From positions 806,001 to 870,000 of the forward strand of contig NZ_JAGTJJ010000001.1 in the NCBI RefSeq assembly GCF_028435365.1: a DNA stretch of 64,000 bases. Direction: 5' to 3'. This document shows positions 27,778-35,787 of the stretch, piece after piece. Position 1 is the stretch's first letter; each line of letters starts with the position of its first letter. The notes below the pieces were generated by a model. It made no database searches. It was not told where the DNA came from and saw only the letters and a program-made list of their open reading frames with translations. The position numbers were made by a program, and so were the translations under genes. The DNA comes from Polyangium jinanense. Its GTDB lineage: Bacteria; Myxococcota; Polyangia; Polyangiales; Polyangiaceae.

Positions 27778-28640
27778 ATGGGCTCAAGGTGATGACCGAC
27801 GAGTGCTCGTTGTTCGCGCGTTGCATGTCGGCGTACGTGGACGGAGAACTCGATCCAGGACACGCGGTCGACATGGAGGCGCACGTCCTTCATTGCGGCA
27901 CGTGCTCCGAGCGCGTCACGTTCCTTCGCGCGATGCGCGCGAGCATGAAGCGCACGGCTGAAAAGCGTGTCCCCGACGCGATGCGCGCGCGCCTCCACGC
28001 CGCGATGCTCGCCGAGAAGCGCCGCGTGAAGGACGCCGATCGCGAGGTCCATTCCGCGAAGCTCGTGAGCTGGAAATACGCTGCGACGCTCGCGGCTGCG
28101 GCCGGTGTCGCGCTCACGGTGGCGGCCGCGAAGAACCAGAAGGACGTGGCGGTCACGCCGGAGCTCGCGCGAAGCGGCGCGACGACGGAGATGGCTGCGG
28201 CTGGCATGGACTCGCTGCTCGACGATCTCGTCGCGCTTCACGCGCATCCCTTGCCGCCCGAGACGACGAACCCCGAGGAGCTCGTCCGTTTTGATCCGCT
28301 CGTCGGCGTGCCCGTTCGTCGGCCTGCGTTCCAGCCGTTCGTGGCGAGCTTCAACGGCGCGCGCGTGCACGCGATGCGTGATCAACGCGCCGCGCTCCTG
28401 CAATACACCGTCGAGGGCAAACACCGCGTCACGGTGTACGTCTTCGATCCGCGCGCCGTGCCGATGATGCGCGTGACGCGGCTCGAGCCGCGCGTCGTGC
28501 GCGAGCGTCCCGTCTACGTGGGCAAACTCCGCGGCTACTCGGTCGCTGCGGTCGAGAAGAGCGGCGTCGGTTACGCGCTCGCGACGGACTTCGACGACGA
28601 ACGCAGCGCGCAGCTCGTCCTCGCCGCCACGCAGCAATAA
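27774..28640 (+). CDS. Zinc-finger anti-sigma factor, membrane-anchored
   Basis: 288 residues from the ATG at 27774 overlapping the sigma stop; an ATG at 27792 after AAGGTG is the alternative. The N-terminal ZAS domain has YVDGELDPGHAVDMEAHVLHCGTCSERV, a His-x3-Cys-x2-Cys zinc site. One membrane helix lies at about 100-120 (YAATLAAAAGVALTVAAA). The outer part (about 140-288) contains a domain with VYVFDPRAVPMMRVTRLEPRVV and a Val/Ala/Thr-rich end, resembling extracytoplasmic domains of anti-sigma factors. It should bind and inhibit the adjacent sigma until a redox or envelope signal. It converges with ggt across a hairpin. Confidence 0.88.
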   Translation: MNGLKVMTDECSLFARCMSAYVDGELDPGHAVDMEAHVLHCGTCSERVTFLRAMRASMKRTAEKRVPDAMRARLHAAMLAEKRRVKDADREVHSAKLVSWKYAATLAAAAGVALTVAAAKNQKDVAVTPELARSGATTEMAAAGMDSLLDDLVALHAHPLPPETTNPEELVRFDPLVGVPVRRPAFQPFVASFNGARVHAMRDQRAALLQYTVEGKHRVTVYVFDPRAVPMMRVTRLEPRVVRERPVYVGKLRGYSVAAVEKSGVGYALATDFDDERSAQLVLAATQQ

Positions 28641-28644
28641 CCGC

Positions 28645-28683
28645 TTGGGGGCTACGCTCGGACAAGCCGAGCTACGCCCCCAA
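28645..28683. terminator. Hairpin between convergent genes, probable bidirectional terminator
   Basis: TTGGGGGC (28645-28652) pairs with GCCCCCAA (28676-28683), and inside it GCTCGG (28656-28661) pairs with CCGAGC (28667-28672) across a 5-base loop, separated by a symmetric TAC/TAC internal loop. It starts 5 bases after the anti-sigma stop and precedes the ggt stop. There is no T-run on the plus side, so efficiency is uncertain. Confidence 0.6.
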
Positions 28684-28747
28684 ACCCCCACGAGGGGTTC
28701 GCGGGGACAAACCCGGCAAACCCCTCTTCCTCCCCGACAAACCTTCC

Positions 28748-30541
28748 CTACTGCACGAGCCCGGCGCCGCCCTTGCGCGGATCGGCGCCGACCAGAAGCG
28801 CCCGCGCGCCGTCCGGGCCCTCCGCGATCGACACGGCCTGCACCGCAGAGAAGTTCGGCTTGCTCGTGTCCACGACCTCGCCGCGCTTCTCCAGGTCTTG
28901 CAGCACCTCGGTCCCGATCGCCGCGTCGATGAACAGCCCGCCCGTCGGCGGCGTCTCGAAGCGCGGCGCGGCCACGGCCTTGTCCACCGGCATCCCGAAC
29001 ACGAGGTGCGACAGGAGCACCTGCGTCGTCCCCGTCGCGATGCGCGTCCCGCCCGACCCGCCGAGCGCGAGCACGGGCTTTCCATCCTTCAGCACGATCG
29101 TCGGCGTCATGCTCGAGGCCGGCCGCGCGCCGCCGCGTGGATAGTTCGGCCCGTTCGACATGCCGAACAGCTTCTCCACGCGCTCGGCCGTGAAGTCCCC
29201 GAGCTCGTCGTTCAGCAAGAACCCGGCTTCCGTCGCGAGCTGCGCGCCGAACATGTTGTTCACCGTCGTCGTGATCGACGCGACGTTCCCCTCCGCGTCC
29301 ACCGTCACGATGTGCGTCGTGCCCGCGTCGTTCACGGGGAAGTTCTCGGCCTTCGTCGTCGACGTCATCGAGATCTTCGCGCGCCGCGCCTTCATCCGCT
29401 CGGGGCTCACGATCTTCGCCAGATCCATCTTCACGAATTTCGGATCGCCGAGCAGCCGCACGCGATCCGCCACCGCGCCGCGCATCGTCTCGGCGAGCAG
29501 GTGCGTGTACGCGCCCGTGTTGTGCCCGAGCGCCGCGAGATCCGCCTTCGAGTGCATGTGGAGCGTCTCGAGCATCATCACCCCACCCGCCGAGGGCGGC
29601 GGCATCGTGACGACCTCGTAGCCTTCCCACTGCGTGCGCAGCGGCTCTCGCTCGAGCACCTTGTACTCCTCGAGATCCTTCTTCGTCATGCGGCACTTGC
29701 CGGCGCGCGCCGTCGAAAGGATGTCGGCCGCGATCGACCCTTCGTAAAACGCCTTCTTCCCCTCGGCCGCGATCTTCCGCAGCGTCGCGGCGAGCGCCGG
29801 GTTCTTCACCATCTCGCCCACCGGCACGATCGCGCCGGCCTTCGCGAAGAGCCCGTACCGCGGCGTCGAAAGCAGCCACTTCTCGTTCCACTTGAGCGCC
29901 CGCACCATGTGCGCGCTCACGGGAAAACCCTTCTCCGCCGCGTCCGCCGCGCCGCGCACGAGATCCGTCATCGCGAGCTTGCCCCAGCGCGCATGCAGCT
30001 CCGCGATGCCCGCGACTTCCCCCGGCACGCCCGTCATCACGCCGCGTTTGTCCTCGGGCACCGGCCGCTTCGCGAGCTCCGTCGGCACGAGGTCCTGCGG
30101 CGCGGTCTCCCGGAAATCGAGGATCCGGATCTCCTTCGTTTTCGCGTCGTACACCGTCGCGAACCCGCCGCCCCCGATCCCGCTCGACACCGGATGCACC
30201 ACGCCGATCGCGAAAGCCCCCGCGATCGCCGCGTCGACCGCGCTCCCGCCGCGGGCGAGCACGTCCATCGCGATCGCCGACGCCGTCGCGTTCTCCGTCG
30301 CCACGGCGTACTTGTGCTTCGCCTTCGCCGCGGGCGCGGCCGGCGCGGGCGCTTGCGCGGAGCCTTGGGGGATCAGGTTCGCGGCGGGCGCGGCGGGCGT
30401 GGGCGCGGGCGGCGGGGCCTTCGCCGTGGCCTCGTCCGGCGAGCGTGCGGCCGGTGCGCTGCAGCCCGAACCGGGCAGGGCGACGAGCAGCGCGAGGGCG
30501 GCGGCAAACGATGCCGTCGAGAGGGCACGGAGAGTTCGCAT
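28748..30541 (-). CDS. ggt: Gamma-glutamyltransferase, lipoprotein form
   Basis: 597 residues. A lipoprotein-type signal (FAAALALLVALPGSGC, Cys27) and a Pro/Ala linker precede a complete GGT. It shows the HPVSSGIGGGGFATVYD segment, FRETAP with the glutamate-binding Arg144, the PPPSAGG loop and DAGTTHIVTVD, in which Thr408 is the predicted autocleavage site and nucleophile, then a C-terminal small subunit with SSMTPTIV and GGSGGTRI. GGT cleaves gamma-glutamyl bonds of glutathione and transfers the glutamyl group. The signal puts it in the periplasm or outer membrane. It is divergent from gshB, so synthesis and extracytoplasmic breakdown of glutathione share a 113-base control region. Confidence 0.95.
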   Translation of the reverse strand: MRTLRALSTASFAAALALLVALPGSGCSAPAARSPDEATAKAPPPAPTPAAPAANLIPQGSAQAPAPAAPAAKAKHKYAVATENATASAIAMDVLARGGSAVDAAIAGAFAIGVVHPVSSGIGGGGFATVYDAKTKEIRILDFRETAPQDLVPTELAKRPVPEDKRGVMTGVPGEVAGIAELHARWGKLAMTDLVRGAADAAEKGFPVSAHMVRALKWNEKWLLSTPRYGLFAKAGAIVPVGEMVKNPALAATLRKIAAEGKKAFYEGSIAADILSTARAGKCRMTKKDLEEYKVLEREPLRTQWEGYEVVTMPPPSAGGVMMLETLHMHSKADLAALGHNTGAYTHLLAETMRGAVADRVRLLGDPKFVKMDLAKIVSPERMKARRAKISMTSTTKAENFPVNDAGTTHIVTVDAEGNVASITTTVNNMFGAQLATEAGFLLNDELGDFTAERVEKLFGMSNGPNYPRGGARPASSMTPTIVLKDGKPVLALGGSGGTRIATGTTQVLLSHLVFGMPVDKAVAAPRFETPPTGGLFIDAAIGTEVLQDLEKRGEVVDTSKPNFSAVQAVSIAEGPDGARALLVGADPRKGGAGLVQ

Positions 30542-30654
30542 GAAGTAGCTCCTCTGCGCGGGCGCCCCGCGCGTGCGCTAGGATGCCCCGGCCGTGCCGC
30601 GGGGATCAACCGTGGCCGGAGAGAGCATTCGATCCCCGACGGGAGAGCCAAACC

Positions 30655-31605
30655 ATGCGCTTCGTGTTCGTGATGGACCCCCTGACCCGCGTGACGCACG
30701 ACAAGGACACCACCTTCGCGTTCATCCGCGCGGCGCAGGCGCGAGGTCATCAGAGCTTCCACTGCTTGCCGCAGGACCTCTACGTCTCGCAGGGATTTCC
30801 GTTTGCCACGGCGCACCGTGTCGAGATCCTCTCCGATCCGCCGTACATCACGCTCCGTCGGGACGAAGGCGCGCAGCGCCTGCCGCTGCACGACGTCGAG
30901 GCCGTCTTCATCCGCAAGGACCCGCCCTTCGACCAGGCCTACCTCTACGCGACGCTCATGCTCGAACCCGCGCGCGGCAAAACGCTCATCGTCAACGACC
31001 CGCGGGGCCTTCGCGACGCGAACGAAAAACTCTACGCACTCGGCTTCTCCGAGTGGACGCCGAAGACCCTCGTCACGGCCGATCGCGACATGATCCACGA
31101 CTTCGTCCGCGACGTCGGCGGAAGCGCCGTCATCAAGCCGCTCGACGGCGCCGGCGGCTGGGGCGTCATGATGCTCCGCTCGGACGACAAGAACGCCCGC
31201 GCCATCGCCGACATGCTCACCGGCGAAGGACAGCGGCTCGCGATGGTGCAGGAGTTTCTCCCGGCTGTGTCCGAGGGCGACAAACGCATCCTCCTGCTCG
31301 ACGGCGAACCCCTCGGCGCGATCCTGCGCGTGCCGCGCGGCGACGAGATCCGCTCGAACATCCACGTCGGCGGCCGCGTCGTCCCGACCGACCTCACGCC
31401 GCGCGAGCGCGAGCTCGTCCGCTCCGTCGGCGCGCGCCTCAAGGCTGACGGCCTCTACTTCGTTGGCCTCGACGTCATCGGCGAGCACCTCACCGAGGTG
31501 AACGTCACGAGCCCGACCGGCATCCAGGAGCTCAGCCGCTTCACCGGCAAGGACCAGGCGGCCAGCGTCATCGAGTGGGCCGAAAAGACCGCCCGCTCGC
31601 GTTGA
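30655..31605 (+). CDS. gshB: Glutathione synthetase
   Basis: 316 residues, the standard GshB length. ATG at 30655 with GGGAG upstream. Family marks are MRFVFVMDPL, DTTFAFIRAAQARGH, FIRKDPPFDQAYLYAT, VNDPRGLRDANEKLYAL, the ATP-grasp core VIKPLDGAGGWGVM and the end FVGLDVIGEHLTEVNVTSPTGIQEL. It joins gamma-glutamylcysteine and glycine with ATP. gshA is not in the window. It is divergent from ggt; a small Cys/His protein and folK follow on the same strand. Confidence 0.96.
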   Translation: MRFVFVMDPLTRVTHDKDTTFAFIRAAQARGHQSFHCLPQDLYVSQGFPFATAHRVEILSDPPYITLRRDEGAQRLPLHDVEAVFIRKDPPFDQAYLYATLMLEPARGKTLIVNDPRGLRDANEKLYALGFSEWTPKTLVTADRDMIHDFVRDVGGSAVIKPLDGAGGWGVMMLRSDDKNARAIADMLTGEGQRLAMVQEFLPAVSEGDKRILLLDGEPLGAILRVPRGDEIRSNIHVGGRVVPTDLTPRERELVRSVGARLKADGLYFVGLDVIGEHLTEVNVTSPTGIQELSRFTGKDQAASVIEWAEKTARSR

Positions 31606-31658
31606 TTTCGACCCGCAAAAACTTGGCCCGCGCGGCCCCTCTCGACGAGGGTTCGCGC

Positions 31659-31973
31659 ATGGCCCCGCCCGCCCACGCTTGCGCCGTCTGCGCCGCCGAG
31701 GCCTCGGCGACGACCTCGCTCGTCCGCGTTTACGTCGAGGGACGCACACTCCACCTCTGCCGCAACCACGCGGCCACCGTCGTCGCCGCGCGCCCGGAGA
31801 CGTTCGAAGAGCTCCGCGCGCTCTTCGTCGGCGTCACCGTACGCACGGGCAGCGGCGTCGAACGCAGGTCGCCCATTCCGCGCCGCTGGGGCGAGGATCG
31901 ACGCGCCTTCCCGCCCCGCCCCGAAGGCCGCCGCGTCGCGAACGGCCGCCGCTCCACCGATCCTCATGACTGA
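31659..31973 (+). CDS. Small Cys/His-rich protein, possible zinc binder
   Basis: 104 residues from the ATG at 31659. The start has ACAVCAAEAS and LHLCRNHAATVV, a CxxC...CxxxH spacing that fits a zinc site. The C-terminal half is Arg/Pro-rich and probably disordered (RRSPIPRRWGEDRRAF). It may bind nucleic acid; no family is recognised. Its last 8 bases overlap the folK start (ATGACTGA), so it is coupled to folK. Confidence 0.6.
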   Translation: MAPPAHACAVCAAEASATTSLVRVYVEGRTLHLCRNHAATVVAARPETFEELRALFVGVTVRTGSGVERRSPIPRRWGEDRRAFPPRPEGRRVANGRRSTDPHD

Positions 31974-32484
31974 GCCCGCGCCCTACACGACACGCATGCA
32001 GCAAGCCCGGCGCATCGCCCTCGCCCTCGGCTCGAACCTCGGCGACCGTGCCGCCACGATCGAGCGCGCCATCGCCGAGCTCGGCGCCACGCCGGGGTTT
32101 GTCGTGGTCGACTGCTCGCCGCTCTACGTCACGCCGCCGGCCGGCGGGCCGCCCCAGGGGGATTATTTGAATGGCGCCGTCCTCGTCTCCACGGCTTTGC
32201 CGGCGCGTGACGTCCTCGCACGGACGCAGGCGATCGAGCGCGCGCTCGGCCGCGTAAGGCCGGATCCCGTCCGCTGGGGGCCGCGCACGATCGACATCGA
32301 CATCCTCTGGATCGAGGGTGAATGCATCGACGAGCCCGGCCTCGAAGTCCCGCATCCGCGCCTCGAAGGCCGCGTCTTTGCGCTCCGCCCGCTGCTCGAC
32401 GTCGCCCCGGACGCGGCGCATCCGCGCACAGGCAAACGTTACGATGAGTTACCTGCGGCGCACCTCCCGATCACGCGCGCATAA
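31966..32484 (+). CDS. folK: 6-hydroxymethyl-7,8-dihydropterin pyrophosphokinase (HPPK)
   Basis: 172 residues. HPPK signatures: IALALGSNLGDRAATIERAI, a Pro-rich loop (YVTPPAGGPPQGDYLNGAVLV) and the Mg/ATP motif GPRTIDIDIL preceded by an Arg-rich stretch (RPDPVRWGPR), then VPHPRLEGRVFALRPL. It transfers pyrophosphate from ATP to the pterin alcohol in folate synthesis. Other fol genes are not adjacent. The ATG overlaps the end of the Cys/His protein gene by 8 bases; a second ATG 10 codons in (MQQARRIALA) is an alternative start. Confidence 0.95.
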   Translation: MTEPAPYTTRMQQARRIALALGSNLGDRAATIERAIAELGATPGFVVVDCSPLYVTPPAGGPPQGDYLNGAVLVSTALPARDVLARTQAIERALGRVRPDPVRWGPRTIDIDILWIEGECIDEPGLEVPHPRLEGRVFALRPLLDVAPDAAHPRTGKRYDELPAAHLPITRA

Positions 32485-32540
32485 GGCACGCGCACGGAAG
32501 CGTCCTCGACATAGCCACGCGGACCGGGTATCGTCGCGGC

Positions 32541-33185
32541 ATGCGAATGCTTCGTCTTTCCTTGGTTGGGCTTTTCCTTTTGGGTGCCGCGCAAACCCTC
32601 GCGGCGTGTGGCGGCGACGTCACGAATAACGGGCAGGGCGGCTCGGCCGGCAGCGGCGGCGCGGGCGGCAGCGGCGGCGCGGGCGGTAGCGGCGGCGCAT
32701 CGCCGGGCGACGCCAAGCAGGCTTGCATGGATTTCTGCCACATCGGCGAGGTCAACAACTGCGGCATGGAGATCGACAATTGCAGCGAGTTCTGCGATAA
32801 GGTTTTCGCCGACGCCGGCGCCGAATGCGAGGACGAAGTGGGCACGCTCTTCGCGTGTTACATCCCCGCCGCGAAGGACTGTCCGGACGACCCGCCGCCC
32901 GAGTGCAACGACGAGGCGGAAGCCGTGGAGGCCTGCCAGGAGGCGAACGGTTGCGTCGACAGCGGATGCTTCGAGAGCGGCGGGCCGGATGGCGCGACGA
33001 GCTGCGGCTGCGACACCACCTGCAAGGGCGTTGTTTATTCGACGGTCTGCGATACCCCCGCCGGCGGCGGAATGACGACGTGTACGTGCACGCAGGGCGA
33101 CATGGTCGTCGGCACCTGCACGAACACCGACGCCCAGGGCTGCGGCGTCGACACGAGCTGCTGCGCGCAATTCTTCAATCTCTAG
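32541..33185 (+). CDS. Cysteine-rich lipoprotein with GSGG linker (paralogue of the one at 10858)
   Basis: 214 residues. Signal MRMLRLSLVGLFLLGAAQTLAAC with lipid Cys at 23. A Gly/Ser linker of GGSGGAG units (about 33-53) is followed by a domain with about 20 cysteines: ACMDFCHIGEVNNC, CSEFCDKVF, CGCDTTCKGVVYSTVC, DTPAGGGMTTCTC, VGTC, CCAQFF. The order and spacing match the protein encoded at 10858-11478, including the final CC-x3-F. It is a disulfide-rich surface lipoprotein of unknown role. It ends at a long palindrome shared with the convergent CBS gene. Confidence 0.85.
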   Translation: MRMLRLSLVGLFLLGAAQTLAACGGDVTNNGQGGSAGSGGAGGSGGAGGSGGASPGDAKQACMDFCHIGEVNNCGMEIDNCSEFCDKVFADAGAECEDEVGTLFACYIPAAKDCPDDPPPECNDEAEAVEACQEANGCVDSGCFESGGPDGATSCGCDTTCKGVVYSTVCDTPAGGGMTTCTCTQGDMVVGTCTNTDAQGCGVDTSCCAQFFNL

Positions 33186-33277
33186 CAGATTGTCGATAAA
33201 CTTGCTGCACGCCCTGGATCGTCGGTCGTCGTCCTCCCTAGCTCCAGGGCGCTCGCGGCGTTTCTCGACAACCTGCT
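33184..33277. repeat. 94-bp nested palindrome between convergent genes
   Basis: Outer arms AGCAG-TTGTCGA-AAAC (33184-33201, two mismatches) pair with 33260-33277. The inner arms CGCCCTGGA (33210-33218) pair perfectly with TCCAGGGCG (33243-33251). The left end overlaps the stop codon of the lipoprotein gene and the right end is 6 bases from the CBS stop. The architecture parallels the element at 17777-17900, although the sequence differs. Confidence 0.7.
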
Positions 33278-33282
33278 GACCG

Positions 33283-33687
33283 TCAGCCCACTTCGGGCTC
33301 GGGCGGCATCACTTTTTCCACGAAATACCTGAGCACGTCGAGCGGGGTGATGATCCCGACGAGCCGTCCGCTCCGCACCACCGGCAAATGGTGAATCTGG
33401 CCCGTGCGGAGAATGGTCATCACCTCGTCCGTCGTGGCGAACTCGTCCACGACGATCGGCGGGTGGCTCATCACGTCGCGCGCCGCGGCTCCGGGCGTCT
33501 GCCCTTGCAAGAGCGTCGCCATCAGATCCGTCTCGCTCACGAATCCGACCACGCGCTCGTGCTCGTCGACGACCGGGACGCCGCCGATCCGCGCGTCCAC
33601 GAGCAGCCGTGCGATCTCCTCGAGCGGCGTCCCGAGCGAGACGGCGTCGGCGTGATGCGTCATGATGTGGCGCGCGTGTCCCTTCAT
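33283..33687 (-). CDS. Tandem CBS-domain protein
   Basis: 134 residues from the ATG at 33687; a GTG at 33750 would add 21 Arg/Gly-rich residues with no better ribosome-binding site. Two CBS motifs: HIMTHHADAVSLGTPLEEIARLLVDARIGGVPVVD with VVGFVSETDL, and DVMSHPPIVVDEFATTDEVMTIL with HHLPVVRSGRLVGIITPLDVL. Stand-alone CBS pairs bind adenine nucleotides and act as energy or redox sensors. No partner domain is attached, and the neighbours do not reveal the target. Confidence 0.9.
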   Translation of the reverse strand: MKGHARHIMTHHADAVSLGTPLEEIARLLVDARIGGVPVVDEHERVVGFVSETDLMATLLQGQTPGAAARDVMSHPPIVVDEFATTDEVMTILRTGQIHHLPVVRSGRLVGIITPLDVLRYFVEKVMPPEPEVG

Positions 33688-33772
33688 GGCCGGGGGAAGA
33701 ATGGAGCCTCGCGACCGGCCTGTCCACCCCTCGCGAGCGTCCGTCCCCACATGAGCGGAACGGACTTCCGTA

Positions 33773-34870
33773 TCAAACGAGGCGGGTTCGTCCGCGCGCC
33801 TTGAGCGCCGCGACCACCTCTTTCACGTCCTGCGCCCGCGCCCGCGGCACCACGAGCAAAGCGTCGTCGGTCTCCACCACCACGAGATCCTCCACGCCGA
33901 CGAGCGCAATCACGCGTTTTCCCTCCTCGGCCCCTGCGCGCAGATCGAGCACCAGGTTCCGCCGCGCGTCGACGAACAGCGCGCTCGGGGGCGCCGCATT
34001 CTGCTGCGCGTCCTTCTCGGCGAGATCGAATGCCGTCTGAAAACTCCCCACGTCGCTCCAGCCGAAATCGCCGGGGACGACGGCGAAATGGTCGACGTGG
34101 TCCATCACGCCGTGATCGATGCTGATCGACGGCAATGTCGGGAAGATTCGTTCGAGCGCGGCTTGCTCCTCGCCCTCCTCGGCGGCGCGGTCGATCGCGT
34201 CGAGCCCCTCGGCGAGGGCGGGCATGTGCGCGCGGATCGCCTCCACCATGTCGCGTACCCGGAAAAAGAACATCCCCGCATTCCAGAGATGCTTGCCGCC
34301 GGCCACGAAGCTTTCCGCGCGCGCCGCGTCCGGCTTCTCCACGAACCGCTTCGCCAGAAGCGCCTCGACGCCGCGCGCTTCTCCTTCGAGCTCGATGTAC
34401 CCATACCCCGTCTCCGGGTGCGTGGGCTTGATTCCGATCGTCGTGATCGTCCCGCTCGCGGCCGACGCCACCGCGCGCTCGAGCGCGCGCCGAAAACCCG
34501 GGACGTCGCGCACGTGGTGATCACTCGGCAGGACCATCAACACGGCGTCCGGGTCCGTCCGGGCAATGTGAAAGACCGCCCAACCAATGCAAGGCGCCGT
34601 GTTCCGCGCGGCGGGCTCGACGAGCGTGTTCTCGGCGAGCAATTCCGGCAATGCCTCGGCCGTCTGCTCCACGAGGTGCTTGCCCGTCGCCACGAAGAGC
34701 CGATCCCAGCCGACGAGCGGCGTGATCCGCTCCGCCGTCTGCCGGATGAGCGGGGACTTCCCGACGAGGGGCAAGAGCTGCTTCGGCCGCGCGGCGCGCG
34801 AGGCCGGCCAGAAACGCGTGCCGGCGCCGCCGGCGAGGATCAGGGCGTAGACGGAAGGAGCGGATTGCAT
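33773..34870 (-). CDS. manC: Mannose-1-phosphate guanylyltransferase
   Basis: 365 residues: the nucleotidyltransferase half only, without the C-terminal isomerase cupin found in many ManC proteins. Motifs: LILAGGAGTRFWPASRAARPKQLLPL, VEPAARNTAPCIGWA, VLPSDHHV, GIKPTHPETGYGYIE, KRFVEKPD, WNAGMFFF, and SIDHGVMDHV. It makes GDP-mannose for glycan and polysaccharide synthesis. The start overlaps the end of the UppP-like gene by 31 bases on the same strand, so the two are coupled and may serve polysaccharide export and lipid-carrier recycling. Confidence 0.93.
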   Translation of the reverse strand: MQSAPSVYALILAGGAGTRFWPASRAARPKQLLPLVGKSPLIRQTAERITPLVGWDRLFVATGKHLVEQTAEALPELLAENTLVEPAARNTAPCIGWAVFHIARTDPDAVLMVLPSDHHVRDVPGFRRALERAVASAASGTITTIGIKPTHPETGYGYIELEGEARGVEALLAKRFVEKPDAARAESFVAGGKHLWNAGMFFFRVRDMVEAIRAHMPALAEGLDAIDRAAEEGEEQAALERIFPTLPSISIDHGVMDHVDHFAVVPGDFGWSDVGSFQTAFDLAEKDAQQNAAPPSALFVDARRNLVLDLRAGAEEGKRVIALVGVEDLVVVETDDALLVVPRARAQDVKEVVAALKARGRTRLV

Positions 34871-35742
34871 GGTTTGTCATCCATGGACATAACGGCCATC
34901 ACGGGCGACGCCGGTGCCTCCCCTGCCGAAACCTCGCCGAACGAACGGCCGTACGAGACCGTGGCGAAGCCCAAGGGGAGGATCCAGAACGCAAGCCGCG
35001 CAAGGGCGTGTTTTTCGAGCAAGCTGCGCGCGAGGCCGATCGCGACCGTCGCGCCGAGGAAAGCCGTCAAAAGGCCGAAGCCGATCGCCGGCGCGCCCAT
35101 CTCCGGGACCTCCGGCATCCCGAACAGGCCCGAGACGAACGACGCAAGCAGCGTGATGCCCGTGAGCGCGAACGCAAGATCGAGCGCGCGCTCGGGCTTC
35201 GTGCCCATCCACATCGTGATCACGAGCGCCGCGCCCACGTCCGAGCCGCCGGGCAGTGCGCCCGTCCCGTGCACGAGGCCGAGCAGCGCGGCGAGCGAGA
35301 GCGGCGGCGCCTCCTCGCGCCCGGCCGGGGCGAGGCTCATCGTGGCCACGACGAGCCCCGTCCAGACGAGGCCGAAGCCCACCGCGATCGGCGCGCCGCT
35401 CCAGAGCTCGACGTAGGGCGCCGCGAGCGCGCGCGCGAGCAAGCTCGTGCCCGCGGCGACCACGAGCACGGCCGCGTCGTGCGCGCCCGGCGACGAACGC
35501 ACGAGCGAAGGACGCGCGACAGCCCTGAGGCCCTCGGAGACCGCGGCGACGAGGCTCCGCCGGGCGCCGACGAGCAACGCGGAGGCCGTCGCGACGTGCA
35601 GGATCGACTCGAGCGCCGCGGCGCTTCGCCCCGGATCGAGCCAGAGACGAGCGACTGCGTCGTGCCCCGAACGCGAGATCGGCAGCGCCTCGGCGAGGCC
35701 CTGAATCCCGGCGAGCAGCACGACCTCCGCGAGCGGCAGCAC
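34840..35742 (-). CDS. UppP/BacA-like membrane protein with altered catalytic motif
   Basis: 300 residues with about eight hydrophobic segments. The first UppP motif is kept in part (GIQGLAEALPISRSGHDAV: Glu18 is present, the preceding Glu is Gln14). The second motif, PGxSRSxxT in undecaprenyl-diphosphatases, is PGGSDVGAA (165-171 region), losing the Arg and the Ser and Thr around it. Canonical UppP removes a phosphate from undecaprenyl diphosphate to recycle the carrier. Without the Arg it may be inactive or handle another lipid. It is coupled to manC, which points to polysaccharide assembly (inference). Confidence 0.75.
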   Translation of the reverse strand: MLPLAEVVLLAGIQGLAEALPISRSGHDAVARLWLDPGRSAAALESILHVATASALLVGARRSLVAAVSEGLRAVARPSLVRSSPGAHDAAVLVVAAGTSLLARALAAPYVELWSGAPIAVGFGLVWTGLVVATMSLAPAGREEAPPLSLAALLGLVHGTGALPGGSDVGAALVITMWMGTKPERALDLAFALTGITLLASFVSGLFGMPEVPEMGAPAIGFGLLTAFLGATVAIGLARSLLEKHALARLAFWILPLGFATVSYGRSFGEVSAGEAPASPVMAVMSMDDKPCNPLLPSTP

Positions 35743-35787
35743 GCGGGCAGTGATAGCAGCGCCGCGGCGCCCTTGTAAATCGGGCTG

